Shown in pieces: positions 34,875-43,455 of a DNA stretch of 64,000 bases. The stretch covers positions 146,985 through 210,984 of the forward strand of contig JANDJI010000006.1 in NCBI GenBank assembly GCA_024331125.1, written 5' to 3'. Below the pieces are notes generated by a model, which saw only the letters and a program-made list of their open reading frames with translations, was not told the DNA's origin and searched no databases. Both the position numbers and the translations under genes were made by a program. The DNA is from Nitrospira sp. Lineage in GTDB: Bacteria; Nitrospirota; Nitrospiria; Nitrospirales; Nitrospiraceae. Every line of letters starts with the position of its first letter. The first letter of the stretch is position 1.

Positions 34875-37667
34875 GTGCCCAACCCTCTGCCTGCAGATTC
34901 CTCACCCGACCAGCTGATCGTCGAGGGCGCACGACAGAATAATCTCAAGAATGTCTCGCTCCAGATCCCTCATGACAAGGTGACGGTCATCACCGGCGTC
35001 TCCGGATCGGGGAAGTCCTCCCTGGCCTTCGACACCATCTTCGCCGAAGGCCAATGGCGCTACGTCGAATCGCTCTCGACCTATGCCCGCATGTTTCTCG
35101 ACAAGGTGGCCCGCCCCGACGTCGATCGCATCGTGAACATCCGCCCCGCCATCGCAATCGAACAAAAAAATCAGGTGCGCACCGCCCGTTCGACCGTGGG
35201 CACGGCGACGGAGATCGCCGACGTGTTGCGCCTGTTGTTCGCCAAGATCGGCAAACCGACCTGCCCGGATTGCCGAAAGGAAGCCCGCTCATTTACTCCG
35301 GAGTCGATCGTTGATGATCTCCTGGCTCGATTCCCCGCCGCACGGGCCATGGTGCTCTTCCCCCTCGCCGCGCCGACGCCGAAACAGGAGCCGCTCTTCA
35401 TTCAATCGCTCTTGACCCGCGGCTTCACGCGCCTCAACGTCTCCGGCGACATCATCGATCTGCTCGATCCCGCCCCGCCGGCGCTGCACGGCGTTCCATC
35501 GCTTTCTGTCGTTCTTGACCGGCTGATCATCAATAATGACAACCGGCCTCGCCTGGCGGAAGCCGTTGAAACGGCCATCCGCGAGGGAGAGGGCCGCTGC
35601 GCCGTGGACGTCATCGGCCACGGCCGCGAGTCTTACAGAATCGGTTTCCTCTGCCAGACCTGCGGCAGGACGTTCGAGCCGTTGCGCCCCGTCCTGTTCT
35701 CGTTCAATCATCCGCTGGGCGCCTGCCCCGAATGCAAAGGATTCGGCAACGTCTTGCGCTACGACCCGGATCTCGTGATCCCCGACCGGAACAAATCGCT
35801 GGTCCAGGGCGCCATCGAACCCTGGAGCAAACCCAGCGCGGACTGGTGGCGAACACGGATGTTGTCGGCGATGAAACGGCGCGGAGTGGACGTTGCGGCG
35901 CCGTTCCGGTCCTTGTCCCCCGACATCCAACGATTGCTCTGGACCGGGGACAAATCGTTTGAAGGAATCAACGACTTTTTCACCTATCTGGAGGGCAAAC
36001 GATACAAGCTCCACGTGCGCGTGCTCCTCAGCCGCTATCGCTCGCCGTTTGATTGTCCGGGTTGTCGCGGCAGTCGCCTGCGGCCGGAAGCCCTGTTCGT
36101 CAAAATCGCCGATATGGACATCCATGCGATTTCGACCCTGACGGTCGAGAATCTGCGCGAATGGCTTCGCTCGCTGCCGTTGCCTTCGTTTGAACGGGCC
36201 GTCGCCGGCGACCTGTTGCGGGCGCTCGACGAGAAACTGAGTTTCTTGCTGCGGGTCGGTCTTGGGTACGTCACCCTTGCCCGCCAAACCAAAACGCTGT
36301 CTGGCGGGGAAGCTCAGCGCGTCTCGCTGGCCAACCACCTGGGAGCCAGGTTGGTCGGAACGCTCTACGTGCTGGATGAGCCGACGATCGGTCTTCACGC
36401 GCGTGACACCGAACGGCTCGCTGGGATTCTGAAGGACTTGTCGGCAGCCGGCAATACGGTCGTCGTCGTCGAGCACGACCGCCGGATGATCGAGTCGGCC
36501 GATTATATCGTCGAGTTGGGCCCCCGATCCGGGAAAGACGGCGGGCACGTCGTCTGCGCCGCGCCATCGAAGACGTTTCTCCTCGACCCGACCGCGATCA
36601 CGGCCCGCTATCTTCGAGGAGAAGATTCTCTTCCGCTTCCGAAATCACGGCGCGCGGGATCGGGCCAGTTTCTCGTGATCGCCGGCGCGTCGGAGCACAA
36701 TCTGAAAGATCTGCTGGTCCGCTTTCCGCTCGGCATGTTCATCTGCGTGACCGGCGTATCCGGTTCCGGCAAGAGCACGTTGGTCAACGATACGCTCTAT
36801 CGCGCTCTCGCGCGCGCCTTTCGCGTCGAATCGCTGCCGATGGGCCGCTTTACAGCCATCAAGGGCATCGAGCACCTCAAGGGCGTCCGCCACATCGATC
36901 AGCAACCGATCGGCCGAACGCCGCGATCCAATCCCGTCACCTATCTCAAAGCCTTCGACGACATTCGACGGATCTTTGCCTCGGAACCGGTCGCGCTTCG
37001 ACAAGGGCTCGCTCCCCGGCATTTTTCGTTTAACACGGCCGGCGGCCGTTGCGAGCGGTGCCAAGGAAGCGGCGTGGAAAAGCTGGAAATGTACTTCTTT
37101 GAAGACATCTACGTCCCTTGCGAGGGGTGCGACGGAAAGCGGTTCAAGCCGGAGATCCTGACCGTCCGCCATCGGGGAAAAACCGTTTCCGACGTCTTGG
37201 CCATGACTGCGGACGAAGCGGCGGCCTTCTTCGCCGATGCGCCGAAGCTCCGCGAGAAACTTCGCATCCTGTCGTCGATCGGACTCGGTTATCTTCAATT
37301 AGGCCAATCGGCCACCACCCTCTCGGGCGGCGAAGCTCAACGATTGAAAATCGCGGCGGAGTTGCAAACCGGAACGGCGAAGGATCTGCTGTACATCATG
37401 GACGAACCGACCACCGGTCTGCACTTCGACGACGTGAAGAGACTGCTCGCGGTGCTGCATCAGCTCGTCAACGCCGGCAATACCGTGATCGTCGTCGAGC
37501 ACAACCTGGACGTGATCAAGTCGGCCGATTGGATCATCGATCTCGGTCCGGAAGGCGGCGAGGCCGGCGGACGAATCGTCGCGGAAGGACGGCCGGAACA
37601 GATCGCCTCCGTCGCGACGTCGCACACGGGGCGATTTCTGGCCAAGGCGCTTCAAGAAGCGCGCTAG
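34875..37667 (+). CDS. uvrA: UvrA homologue (excinuclease ABC subunit A)
   Basis: 930 residues from the GTG at 34875, which has TTTGGAGGA upstream; a TTG at 34815 is open further out. Two ABC ATPase modules are seen: VITGVSGSGKSSLAFDT with LSGGEAQRVSLANHL and YVLDEPTIGLH, and CVTGVSGSGKSTLVNDT with LSGGEAQRLKIAAEL and YIMDEPTTGLH. Zinc modules CxxC...CPEC and CERC...CEGC are intact. The N-terminal UvrB-interaction/insertion segment is divergent from E. coli UvrA, so this may be a second UvrA-type paralogue rather than the main repair subunit; I cannot tell without the rest of the genome. Confidence 0.9.
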   Translation: MPNPLPADSSPDQLIVEGARQNNLKNVSLQIPHDKVTVITGVSGSGKSSLAFDTIFAEGQWRYVESLSTYARMFLDKVARPDVDRIVNIRPAIAIEQKNQVRTARSTVGTATEIADVLRLLFAKIGKPTCPDCRKEARSFTPESIVDDLLARFPAARAMVLFPLAAPTPKQEPLFIQSLLTRGFTRLNVSGDIIDLLDPAPPALHGVPSLSVVLDRLIINNDNRPRLAEAVETAIREGEGRCAVDVIGHGRESYRIGFLCQTCGRTFEPLRPVLFSFNHPLGACPECKGFGNVLRYDPDLVIPDRNKSLVQGAIEPWSKPSADWWRTRMLSAMKRRGVDVAAPFRSLSPDIQRLLWTGDKSFEGINDFFTYLEGKRYKLHVRVLLSRYRSPFDCPGCRGSRLRPEALFVKIADMDIHAISTLTVENLREWLRSLPLPSFERAVAGDLLRALDEKLSFLLRVGLGYVTLARQTKTLSGGEAQRVSLANHLGARLVGTLYVLDEPTIGLHARDTERLAGILKDLSAAGNTVVVVEHDRRMIESADYIVELGPRSGKDGGHVVCAAPSKTFLLDPTAITARYLRGEDSLPLPKSRRAGSGQFLVIAGASEHNLKDLLVRFPLGMFICVTGVSGSGKSTLVNDTLYRALARAFRVESLPMGRFTAIKGIEHLKGVRHIDQQPIGRTPRSNPVTYLKAFDDIRRIFASEPVALRQGLAPRHFSFNTAGGRCERCQGSGVEKLEMYFFEDIYVPCEGCDGKRFKPEILTVRHRGKTVSDVLAMTADEAAAFFADAPKLREKLRILSSIGLGYLQLGQSATTLSGGEAQRLKIAAELQTGTAKDLLYIMDEPTTGLHFDDVKRLLAVLHQLVNAGNTVIVVEHNLDVIKSADWIIDLGPEGGEAGGRIVAEGRPEQIASVATSHTGRFLAKALQEAR

Positions 37668-37668
37668 A

Positions 37669-39102
37669 TCACACTTCCTGTTTCCGCTCCGACTCTCCGC
37701 GCGGAGGCTCTTCTTCCTGCTTTCTGTTTGCCGGAGAAGGGACCGGAGCCGGCGGTTCGCCCGCCAACTTTTTGTGCAGGTATTTTCTGCTGATCGTCGT
37801 CACGACAAACGCCAGACCGATCGCGACGGGCACGAAAATGGCCGACGCCAGATTGTAATTGGCGAGCCACCCCACCTCGGAGAGCCCTTTGAATACGTAG
37901 CCCATCAGGCCGGACAAATAATAGGCGATGACGATGACCGAGAGGCCCTCGACGGTGTGTTGAAGAAGCACCTGGCTTTTCGTCGTCTTGTCCACGCTCT
38001 GCAGCAACGTGAGGTTCTGCGCCTCGACGAGAAGATCGACACGGGTGCGGATGATCGAAATGACGCCTTCAAACCCGCTCCGCAGAGTGTCCACCCTCTT
38101 CAACAACTGCTGATACCCCTCGGCGACGCCGGTGATTCCGCTCAATACGTAATCCGAGAGAGGCCGGTAGGACTCGATCGGTTTTTCCGCCAGCGACGCC
38201 AGCGTGGCGTGCACGATCTTGTCGTACGGAGCCGCAGCGGACAGTTCAAAATGTAACCTGCCGGCCATGCGATTGGTCTTCAGGAGATCCTGCGTCAGAC
38301 TGTTCAACCACCGCTGAAGCGTTCGCGCGTCGGCGTGGCCGATGTGGTCGGTGATGATCTCGCGCTGTTTGAGATGGACTTGTTCGAATTTGTAGACCTG
38401 ATCGATGGCGGCGGAGAAGAGCGGTTTCTGCATCAACAGAAGATGATAGTAGGTCTCAATCCGCACCACCGCATCCACAACGTCCTTGAGATGCGACGGA
38501 TGGAGGGACGATGCCCCGACCGTAATCCAGTACCGTTCTCTGCCGTGATCATCCGGTGTAAAACTCGAGAACACGCTGGTGTGATCGTTCAGGATCCGGC
38601 TGCCGTACAGCATCGGGCCGGGAAGCAGCGCGCGCAGGCGTTCGCGCGGCGGCGGCGACACTTCCGGCGTCAGCACCATGTCCAATCGGCAGACCGCCGT
38701 CCCCAAGAGGGTGTCCGGGAATCGATACCCCGGAAAGGTCAGGGGACCGAAGGCGACGCCGCCTCGGTCCGGCGGAGGAAGGTGCCACGACTGGTACTTG
38801 TAATACTCGGTGTGCGCCTGCCACAGGACGATGAGCCGCTCGCCGTCGCGGGTCTTTTTGACTCCGTAGCCGAACGTATCCCGCAGCACCACCGTCTCCG
38901 GCGGAATCTCCAGCGTCTCCAGCAACAATTGGAATTCTTTTCGACTGGCCGCGCGCTGGCCCGGCGGATCCGCCATGCGAAACGCCTGATAATGCACGTG
39001 TGCGGGCGCTCTCAGCCAATCGGCCAGAGGCATCTGCGGCCGTTCGTGCAACGTTCGCAGTAACGTATCGGCTTCCGACTGTGGCGGCGGCTGATGATTC
39101 AC
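37669..39102 (-). CDS. DUF3422 membrane-anchored protein
   Basis: 477 residues. A large N-terminal soluble part (HYQAFRMADPPGQRAASRKE, WQAHTEYYKYQSW, RLDMVLTPE) ends in helical segments and two transmembrane helices near residues 390-445 (VIVIAYYLSGLMGYVF and LASAIFVPVAIGLAFVV). This is the layout of DUF3422, common in proteobacteria and of unknown function. It converges on uvrA with a 1-nt gap and follows the lipoprotein gene by 33 nt. Confidence 0.85.
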   Translation of the reverse strand: MNHQPPPQSEADTLLRTLHERPQMPLADWLRAPAHVHYQAFRMADPPGQRAASRKEFQLLLETLEIPPETVVLRDTFGYGVKKTRDGERLIVLWQAHTEYYKYQSWHLPPPDRGGVAFGPLTFPGYRFPDTLLGTAVCRLDMVLTPEVSPPPRERLRALLPGPMLYGSRILNDHTSVFSSFTPDDHGRERYWITVGASSLHPSHLKDVVDAVVRIETYYHLLLMQKPLFSAAIDQVYKFEQVHLKQREIITDHIGHADARTLQRWLNSLTQDLLKTNRMAGRLHFELSAAAPYDKIVHATLASLAEKPIESYRPLSDYVLSGITGVAEGYQQLLKRVDTLRSGFEGVISIIRTRVDLLVEAQNLTLLQSVDKTTKSQVLLQHTVEGLSVIVIAYYLSGLMGYVFKGLSEVGWLANYNLASAIFVPVAIGLAFVVTTISRKYLHKKLAGEPPAPVPSPANRKQEEEPPRGESERKQEV

Positions 39103-39135
39103 GTCTGTTCCCGCTCCTTTCCAAATCGTCGCGCC

Positions 39136-40365
39136 CTATAACCCCGGTCGTTTCTCCGCGATGAGGCGCACGGTGAAAAAACGTCCTTCCCTCACGACAC
39201 CCAACTGCAACTCCTGTCCCGCCTCGGCCCGACACAGTCGTCTGGCGTCGCGTTCGGTCTTGACCGCCGATAACGGGACTCCGTTACAGGCCGTCACGTG
39301 ATCGCCGACCTTGAGACCGGCTTTGTCTCCGGGCAGACCGGTTCGCAGTTCCGTCACCAGGTAGTATTGCTCCCTGGAATCTCTTCTGAATTGCCAGCTC
39401 ACACCGATGCGGCCGGATCCCAACAAATCTGCCTGGACGCCGAACAGAGTGAGGATCCGGTTGACGATCAACCGGGCGGCCTGTTCCGGATTGTCGCTCG
39501 TCGGATCGGTCAGATGTCCTTGCCCGCTGAAGAGGAGGCGTCCCGTTTCCACATCGATCATCCGCAACGACAGGGAGACGCTGCTCGTCCGCTCTTGCCG
39601 CCGTCGTTCCCATTGCTGAACTTCTCCCACGACAATGGCGTCCGCGCCGACCAGTTGACCGACCCGCAGGGCGTCGGCGTCGCCGCCGTGGGTCAATTGA
39701 ATCACTTGCTCCCGCAATACGTCGTCCAACTGCGCGCGTTCGACGACGTTCAACCCAAGGTCCAGCATCAGAGTCGTCACCATGCCCGCCATTCGGGATC
39801 CGGTTCCCGGCATGTCTACCGCGTCCTCGAACGGCATGACCGCCATCGTCCGATACCGCTCGATCGAGGCGGCGTCGATGGGTCCTCTTCCCGACACGAC
39901 CGGCTCAAGCCCCCGCTCCGACATCGATCCGGTCGCGCAGGCTCGGCGTTTCTGCATGATGGCCGACGGCTGCCCCCAAGCGCACAGTTCGTTGTCGATG
40001 AACACCACGTGATAAGGGGATTCGCGCTGGTCGGAGACGAGATTGGTGAAGGGATAGAACACGCAGCCCCCGATCCATATCGAAAGCGGACAATAGGCGA
40101 GTTCGTACAACCACTGTCTCCTGGCCGTCAGCGAGTATTCCCAGATCACCATTCGCCCGTCGTCCCGAAAGACGCGATCCGGATGACCGATCCGTTCAAG
40201 CACCTGCGGCTTCGTCATGGGAACCGTCAGCCGATCCAATTTCGCTTCGGACTTGAAAACGGTGTAGCCCACTCCGCAGCCGCTCATCATGAGGGCCAGC
40301 GCGAACGTCATCGTCAGATTCGCCACCTCGCGCGCCGGAATCATCGTCTGACGACAGGACGACAT
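39136..40365 (-). CDS. lipoprotein with SmpA-like, CsgG-like and PDZ segments
   Basis: 409 residues. A lipobox (LMMSGC) follows the N-terminal hydrophobic segment. Residues about 40-90 (MTKPQVLERIGHPDRVFRDD) recall SmpA/BamE-type domains, about 165-310 (TMAVMPFED, LNVVERAQLDDVLREQV, VGADAIVVGEVQQWE) match CsgG/TolB-N-like lipoproteins, and the C-terminus (ELRTGLPGDKAGLKVGDHVT) is a PDZ domain. The combination suggests an outer-membrane assembly or sensing scaffold. It probably forms a unit with the DUF3422 gene downstream. Confidence 0.75.
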   Translation of the reverse strand: MSSCRQTMIPAREVANLTMTFALALMMSGCGVGYTVFKSEAKLDRLTVPMTKPQVLERIGHPDRVFRDDGRMVIWEYSLTARRQWLYELAYCPLSIWIGGCVFYPFTNLVSDQRESPYHVVFIDNELCAWGQPSAIMQKRRACATGSMSERGLEPVVSGRGPIDAASIERYRTMAVMPFEDAVDMPGTGSRMAGMVTTLMLDLGLNVVERAQLDDVLREQVIQLTHGGDADALRVGQLVGADAIVVGEVQQWERRRQERTSSVSLSLRMIDVETGRLLFSGQGHLTDPTSDNPEQAARLIVNRILTLFGVQADLLGSGRIGVSWQFRRDSREQYYLVTELRTGLPGDKAGLKVGDHVTACNGVPLSAVKTERDARRLCRAEAGQELQLGVVREGRFFTVRLIAEKRPGL

Positions 40366-40555
40366 GCCGCGAGCCTATCATCGCGGCGGGCATGCTGCAA
40401 CGGCGATCTCGCCCTCATTCATCCGACGAGAACAAGACGCATGGCGGGCAAGGAGAGGAACACCGGCGGCCGGGCGAGCAGCGGAGGTTTTCGTTACGAA
40501 CGAAACGAGCGCTCGCGTTGCGTTCGTGCAATTCGGCGAACCCGTCGAGTCTTCA

Positions 40556-41116
40556 CTAGTTGCAGGAGGGATCGAACGGCATGTCGGCATAGGGGCGATA
40601 GGCGTCGCCCAAGGTGAGCATCAATTCCCGCCACACGGAGGACGGGTCCGTTTCAAATACCCACTTCGGATCGGCGGGCATCAGAATCCACGATCCCGTT
40701 TTCATCTCCCCCTCGAGTTGCCCGGGTCCCCACCCGGAATAGCCCAGATATGCGCGAAAGGCCTCCCGCCCGTTGGCGTTCGTCAGAATACGTTCCACCA
40801 ATTGGAGATCGCCGCCGAGACAGACCCCGTCGAACACATAATGAGCGTTTTCAGGAACCGAGTCTCCCCGATACAACAACATGATCTGATTCGGTTGCAC
40901 GGGACCTCCCGCATAAAGCGCATGCTGCGACCCCTCGATCACGGGAATCTGCGGGAGTGCCTCGGAGATGGACATTGCGGTGGGGCGATTCACGATGACG
41001 CCGAGCGCTCCCTCGGCCCCATGCTCACACAGCAATACGACGGCCTGGCGGAAATTGGGGTCTCGCAAACCGGGCGCCGCCACAAGGAACATGCCTTTGC
41101 GGAGCTGTAAATTCAT
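40556..41116 (-). CDS. YqgE/AlgH family protein
   Basis: 186 residues, the usual length. LRKGMFLVAAPGLRDPNFRQ, then VVLLCEHGAEGALGVIVNRP and ALYAGGPVQPNQIMLLY are diagnostic for the UPF0301 family. YLGYSGWGPGQLEGEMKTGS is also conserved. Function is not established; some members affect alginate expression. It stands alone between the nitrilase and lipoprotein genes on the minus strand. Confidence 0.93.
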   Translation of the reverse strand: MNLQLRKGMFLVAAPGLRDPNFRQAVVLLCEHGAEGALGVIVNRPTAMSISEALPQIPVIEGSQHALYAGGPVQPNQIMLLYRGDSVPENAHYVFDGVCLGGDLQLVERILTNANGREAFRAYLGYSGWGPGQLEGEMKTGSWILMPADPKWVFETDPSSVWRELMLTLGDAYRPYADMPFDPSCN

Positions 41117-41188
41117 GAAGTAATCCTACCGCGCCCATCGGCGTCAGGCAAGCAGAACGCCGGACCGACCATGGAAGCTTCGCACCGA

Positions 41189-41980
41189 TTACCAATGATA
41201 AAGAGAAGCGCGGCGGTCCTGAAGCAGGTCGTTGTAAGGAGTCAGTCGTTTGTTTCGGGCTTCCGCCGGATCGATCTCGACGACGGCAAGGTCTTCTCGA
41301 TCGCGCGGCGCTCGGTACCGGATGACCCCGTTGGGCGCGACGATTTCACTGTGACCGATGTAGGTCAGCCGATTCTTTCCACCGCGGGCCTCGGTGCCGA
41401 TCCGATTACAGGTAATGGCGAACACTCGATTCTCCAGACATCGCACCGGCATGGAGTCCGGGCAATTCGGCAACACGAGGTTTGAAGGATGACAAATGAT
41501 ATCCGCCCCCTGAAGGGCCAAGGAGCGGGCGGCTTCCGGATAATACCAATCGAAGCAAATCATGACTCCGATTCTTGCCGGCCCGATGTCCCATACCTTG
41601 AATCCTGAATCGCCGGGCGTGAAAAAGAGCGTCTCCTCGAAAAACAGATGGGTCTTGCGATAACAACCGAGGAAGCCGGCAGGGCCCACGACGACGGCCG
41701 AGTTGTAGCAGCGGCCTCCTGCCCTTTCCGGAAGCCCGGCGACAATGTGCATGTTCCTCCGCTTGGCAAGCTCCATCAACCGACGGACGGTCGGACCGTC
41801 GGAAACCGGTTCCGCAAGTCGCTCGACCTCTTCTTGAGAAGCAAACTGGTACCCTGACGCAAAGAGCTCGGGCAGCACGATCAGATCCACTTCCGCCCGG
41901 TCCAATCTCTCCGCCACGGTATCGAGATTGGTCATGACCTCGCCGAATACCGGATCAAACTGAAGAAACCCGACTTTCAT
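41189..41980 (-). CDS. nitrilase-superfamily carbon-nitrogen hydrolase
   Basis: 263 residues. The catalytic triad is visible: Glu in LIVLPELFASGY, Lys in GCYRKTHLF and Cys in GVMICFDWYYPEAAR. The enzyme should hydrolyse an amide of a small carboxylic acid or carbamoylated amine; motifs do not decide between omega-amidase, N-carbamoylputrescine amidase-like and other branches. It lies downstream of the smbP terminator and 72 nt before yqgE. Confidence 0.88.
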   Translation of the reverse strand: MKVGFLQFDPVFGEVMTNLDTVAERLDRAEVDLIVLPELFASGYQFASQEEVERLAEPVSDGPTVRRLMELAKRRNMHIVAGLPERAGGRCYNSAVVVGPAGFLGCYRKTHLFFEETLFFTPGDSGFKVWDIGPARIGVMICFDWYYPEAARSLALQGADIICHPSNLVLPNCPDSMPVRCLENRVFAITCNRIGTEARGGKNRLTYIGHSEIVAPNGVIRYRAPRDREDLAVVEIDPAEARNKRLTPYNDLLQDRRASLYHW

Positions 41981-41995
41981 TCATTCCCTCCATAA

Positions 41996-42033
41996 ACAAA
42001 AACGGACAGGGTGAACTTATCCCCTGTCCGTTT
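41996..42033 (-). terminator. intrinsic terminator of smbP
   Basis: On the minus strand ACGGACAGGG and CCCTGTCCGT form a perfect stem around a 10-nt loop (42002-42031), flanked by A and T tracts, and TTTTTGTTT follows. It ends the SmbP transcript 54 nt after its stop and insulates the nitrilase gene. Confidence 0.88.
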
Positions 42034-42086
42034 CGTAATTCTCACATCGGCCGTGAACGACAGCCGTCTCTTTTTTGCTCTTGCCC

Positions 42087-42428
42087 TTACTTGACCTCGG
42101 CCAAATGCGTGACGGCTCCTTGCGCATGGTCCATGCACGCATCGGCATGACCGGCCTTTCCATGTTGCACGGCTTCCTTGAGGTGCTTCACGCCTTCGTC
42201 CAAATGCGGGTTCTTCACGCCGGCGGCCTGCGCGTGTTTGAGCGCTTCTTCGGCATGCTGCGTACAGGCGTCCGCGTGACCCTCTTTTCCATGTGACCCG
42301 GCGCCTTTGGCATGTTCAACCGCTTCTTCGATGTGTTTATTGCCCGCCAGCGCCACCCCGCCCAGCAAGGGCATACCGGCGAGCAGTCCTATCACGCCCA
42401 CAACCGCCACAGTCCGACCTCGCTTCAT
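42087..42428 (-). CDS. smbP: SmbP-type His-rich small metal-binding protein, exported
   Basis: 113 residues: signal peptide (about 1-29) and a mature four-helix-type repeat protein with regularly spaced His (IEEAVEHAKGAGSHGKEGHA, CTQHAEEALKHAQAAG, VKHLKEAVQHGKAGHADAC). This matches the SmbP periplasmic copper/divalent-metal protein described from Nitrosomonas europaea, and suits a nitrifier with a high copper and iron demand. Unlike many SmbP repeats it also carries two Cys. The ATG at 42428 has GGAGGAGG upstream; a second ATG is adjacent at 42431. It has its own promoter and terminator. Confidence 0.88.
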   Translation of the reverse strand: MKRGRTVAVVGVIGLLAGMPLLGGVALAGNKHIEEAVEHAKGAGSHGKEGHADACTQHAEEALKHAQAAGVKNPHLDEGVKHLKEAVQHGKAGHADACMDHAQGAVTHLAEVK

Positions 42429-42485
42429 CATGGCCTCCTCCATTGTTGAGAGTTCATTGCGATCGGCACGGCTTTTCCGTGGTTC

Positions 42486-42514
42486 ACCTTACACAGCGGC
42501 CTATACTCTGTCAA
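42486..42514 (-). promoter_or_regulatory. promoter of smbP
   Basis: On the minus strand a perfect TTGACA (42509-42514) overlaps the end of the rhodanese gene, and TAAGGT lies 17 nt downstream (42486-42491). A short CACGG/CCGTG inverted repeat (42467-42481) follows the -10 and could be a regulator site. The -10 is weak, so activation by a regulator is possible. Confidence 0.5.
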
Positions 42515-43389
42515 GCGGACCCGGCGGCTTGATCGAAACCAAGGATCTTCTGAAGTTCTTGAAAATCTCTCTCGACGGGACAGGCAAAGTCACGGCTCCA
42601 CTCCCACCACGAGCCCGGGTAGTTTCTGACCCTTCGGTAGCCGGCCACTTTGAGCACAAAATAGAGCCACGCGGATCGAATGCCTCCCAGGCAGTAACAG
42701 ACCAACTCCTGATCGCTGCGAATTCCTCTCTCTTCCATCATTTCTCTGATGATCTGCGGGTCTTTGACCGTCGCATCCTTGTTCAAAAATTGATTCCACG
42801 CCACGTGAACGGCCGACGGAATGTGTCCCGGCCTCGGAATGCCGGAAATTTCTTTTCCCAGATACTCTTCGAGACTCCGGGCATCCAAAATGGCCGTCTG
42901 CGGATGAGATCCTCGAACGATCCTCTTGAGATCGTCTTTGGTCATGGCGACGTCTTTCACCGGATAAGCCTTGAACGTGCCGGCACGAGGCGAGGCGGGG
43001 CCATGTTCGAACGGACGCTTCTCCGCCGTCCATTTGACCCATCCACCGTTCAAAATACTGACACGCTTGTGGCCGAGATATTCCAACATCCAAAACATCC
43101 GCCCTTCATCACCCCAGTTGTCGTAGGGATTGGAATAGACCACGACCTCGGTTTCGTTCCCGATACCGAGCGCGCCCAAGCGGCCCTCGATCTGTGCGAG
43201 ATCGGGGTTCAACAGGCTTTTTGTCACGGCGGCGGGATCGCTGTACTCATGCCACGTGGTATGGACGGCGCCTGGAATATGCCCGCCGAATTCGTATGAA
43301 GCTCTGCCTCGCACATCGACGATGACAAGACCCGGCTCGCCCAATCTGTTCTGCAGCGTCTCTGTCTCAATCAACAACGGATGGTTCAT
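42511..43389 (-). CDS. tandem-rhodanese sulfurtransferase
   Basis: 292 residues with two rhodanese domains. The N-terminal one (VIVDVRGRASYEFGGHIPGA) lacks a catalytic Cys. The C-terminal one has the active loop CLGGIRSAW in LVCYCLGGIR. The enzyme transfers sulfane sulfur from thiosulfate or mercaptopyruvate to cyanide or a thiol acceptor. The ATG at 43389 has AGAAGG upstream. It is 66 nt downstream of the deacetylase gene on the same strand. Confidence 0.92.
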   Translation of the reverse strand: MNHPLLIETETLQNRLGEPGLVIVDVRGRASYEFGGHIPGAVHTTWHEYSDPAAVTKSLLNPDLAQIEGRLGALGIGNETEVVVYSNPYDNWGDEGRMFWMLEYLGHKRVSILNGGWVKWTAEKRPFEHGPASPRAGTFKAYPVKDVAMTKDDLKRIVRGSHPQTAILDARSLEEYLGKEISGIPRPGHIPSAVHVAWNQFLNKDATVKDPQIIREMMEERGIRSDQELVCYCLGGIRSAWLYFVLKVAGYRRVRNYPGSWWEWSRDFACPVERDFQELQKILGFDQAAGSA

Positions 43390-43455
43390 GACGTGCCTTC
43401 TCGTTACTGACAATACCGATCAATCCACCCATGGAATTCACGCCCCGCAAAAGGC

